From positions 1-16,781 of the forward strand of contig JACPQH010000101.1 in NCBI GenBank assembly GCA_016190585.1: a stretch of DNA of 16,781 nucleotides. Direction: 5' to 3'. The notes beneath the pieces are model-generated. The model made no database searches and was not told the DNA's origin. It saw only the letters and a list, made by a program, of their open reading frames with translations. This document shows, in pieces, positions 15,584-16,781 of the stretch. A program made the translations under genes and the position numbers. Source of the DNA: Chloroflexota bacterium (GTDB lineage Bacteria; Chloroflexota; Dehalococcoidia; Dehalococcoidales; RBG-16-60-22). The stretch's first letter is position 1; the number at the start of each line of letters is the position of its first letter.

Positions 15584-16781
15584 ATGCTGAACACACGGGA
15601 GACCTTTCAACCATTGAACGGCGATACCGAGAGCATTATCGACGAGTACCGGCAGAGGATCAGCCAGGCCCTGGAGAGCGAAAAAAAGAGGCTTATCGAC
15701 CTCGCCGAGATTGAAGCCAGGGAAATAGTCGACCGCGCCCGGGAGAACGCGAAACATATCATCAGCGACGCCGTCAGCGGGGGGGAGGAAGAATCAGTCA
15801 GGATAATCGCCCAGTCCCAGCAAAAGGCGGAACAGCTGGTCAGGGAAGCCGGCCGCCGGATAGAGGAAGAAGCCAGGGAAAAGACCAAAAAAGAGGTCGA
15901 GCGCATCCTCCAGAGGAGCCGGGACGAAGCCGGCAAAACGGTTGCCCGCGCTGCTGAGTCAGCCAAGAAAGAAGTCGAGGTGCTGCTGGCGACGGCCAGG
16001 GAAGAAGCAAGCCGGCTCATCAAGAATGCCGAGGAAGCGGCCATCAAAGAGACCCGGGAAGCCGACAGGGCGGCGGCGCGCCTCGCCGAGGTGGCGAAAA
16101 AGGAGGCGGACGGCATAATCGAGAAGGCTCGGGAAGAAGCCGCTCTGTTGTTAAAGAGCTCCCGTGAAGACGCTATCCGGGAAGGCAAGAAAGAATCGCT
16201 CAGGATAATCAGCGAGGCCGAGCACATCGCCCGGCAGATTACCAACAGCGCCCGGGAGTCAGTAATCAGGCAGGGCCGGGAAAAGCTGGACCAGGTGATG
16301 CTTAAGACCGGGCAAAGGTTGTCCGGCGAGATGGGCCAGCTTCTCAACGAGATGTTAAAGCGCGCGGAAAATATCGTTGCCGAGGCTATGGCCGAGGTAG
16401 ACGACGCCGGCAAGCCGGCGCTCGAAACAGGTCCGGGGAAAGAGGCGCCGGCGAGCGCCGCGGCGGCGGGCCTGAACGACGCAGAGGCGGACGGCAAGCC
16501 CGCGGTGAAGGATATCCCCGCCGAGACCTATTACGAAGGATTCATGAGCCTTGAGGTCATCCACCCGGTCGAGATCCCCCAGCTATTGAGCCTGGAGAAG
16601 TGCCTGGCGCAGATTCCGGGCCTGCACCTGGTGTCAACCGGCGGCTCCTCGGACAAGAACGGGAACAAGACGGTGTATACCATCGAGCTTATGTCCCCCT
16701 TGCCCATGCTCCGCATACTGGAAGAACTGCCCCCGGTCGAGAGCCTGTTCCCGCAGAAGAGGAAGGCCATCTCGCTGAAGC
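15584..16781 (+). CDS. Long coiled-coil protein with C-terminal alpha/beta domain (3' end outside window)
   Basis: The frame is open from the ATG at 15584 (GGAGG at 15575-15579) to the window edge: 399 codons with no stop. Residues 16-270 are almost all charged helix (Arg, Glu, Lys, Ala). From about 116 to 200 the sequence repeats every 11 residues: Ala at 116, 127, 138, 149, 160, 171 and 182, and a second Ala series at 142, 153, 164, 175, 186 and 197. This hendecad pattern is typical of right-handed coiled coils such as F/V-ATPase peripheral stalks. A flexible Ala/Gly/Pro linker (275-312) leads to a compact domain (317-398) whose predicted order, beta-alpha-beta-beta-alpha-beta, is ferredoxin-like. 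I do not recognise a named family. A structural or membrane-associated scaffold role is a guess. The long reverse frame opposite is its shadow. Confidence 0.85.
   Translation, partial: MLNTRETFQPLNGDTESIIDEYRQRISQALESEKKRLIDLAEIEAREIVDRARENAKHIISDAVSGGEEESVRIIAQSQQKAEQLVREAGRRIEEEAREKTKKEVERILQRSRDEAGKTVARAAESAKKEVEVLLATAREEASRLIKNAEEAAIKETREADRAAARLAEVAKKEADGIIEKAREEAALLLKSSREDAIREGKKESLRIISEAEHIARQITNSARESVIRQGREKLDQVMLKTGQRLSGEMGQLLNEMLKRAENIVAEAMAEVDDAGKPALETGPGKEAPASAAAAGLNDAEADGKPAVKDIPAETYYEGFMSLEVIHPVEIPQLLSLEKCLAQIPGLHLVSTGGSSDKNGNKTVYTIELMSPLPMLRILEELPPVESLFPQKRKAISLK

Noticed and set aside
15607..16497. Minus-strand frame of 296 codons, rich in Ser, Arg, Leu and Ala
   Set aside because: It is the complement of the repetitive Glu/Ala/Arg codons of the coiled-coil gene. 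The plus-strand frame has a ribosome site, a protein-like pattern and continues to the window edge.

Overview
The window is a stretch of ordinary, gene-dense bacterial chromosome of rather high GC. It holds 18 complete protein genes, one gene running off the right edge, and the 5' end of a tRNA gene on the left edge. I see no insertion sequence, phage gene, CRISPR array or rRNA. The gene set (GatB of the indirect Asn/Gln-tRNA route, IspH of the MEP pathway, a short SecG, two UbiA-type prenyltransferases, several radical SAM enzymes, trehalose synthesis genes) and the frequent AGG and ATA codons suggest an anaerobic bacterium. My best guess is Chloroflexota, possibly Dehalococcoidia. This is inference from gene content and style, not from a marker gene.

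Left part (1-7048): a tRNA gene leaves the window on the minus strand. Divergent from it runs gatB-secG-ubiA-like-ubiE. A HemN/HemW-like radical SAM gene converges on ubiE. Divergent from that gene are a second UbiA-family gene and an overlapping radical SAM/SPASM gene that resembles the AhbC/AhbD/NirJ family of haem-pathway enzymes. Together, two prenyltransferases, one UbiE methyltransferase and two radical SAM enzymes look like a neighbourhood for a prenylated, methylated redox cofactor, a quinone-like molecule or a tetrapyrrole. The product cannot be read from the sequence. This is the best candidate here for an undescribed pathway.

Middle part (7057-11227): plsC and ispH overlap behind a near-consensus promoter. 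A stand-alone Lrp-type ligand-sensing domain gene converges on ispH and diverges from otsA-otsB, which make trehalose through trehalose 6-phosphate.

Right part (11219-16781): a minus-strand operon dksA-like-lspA-rluD converges on otsB. Then come a CorA-like magnesium transporter gene, a convergent class I methyltransferase gene, a MaoC-like hot-dog protein gene, and the open-ended gene for a long coiled-coil protein. That protein has strict 11-residue repeats and a small alpha/beta C-terminal domain.

Architecture: all four convergent gene pairs meet with stop codons that overlap or lie 1 nt apart, so there is no intergenic room for terminators. At both divergent protein-gene junctions (around 4743 and 8868) the -10 elements of the two strands overlap. 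Several genes, most clearly plsC and gatB, have good promoters so close to the start codon that their mRNAs should be leaderless or nearly so.
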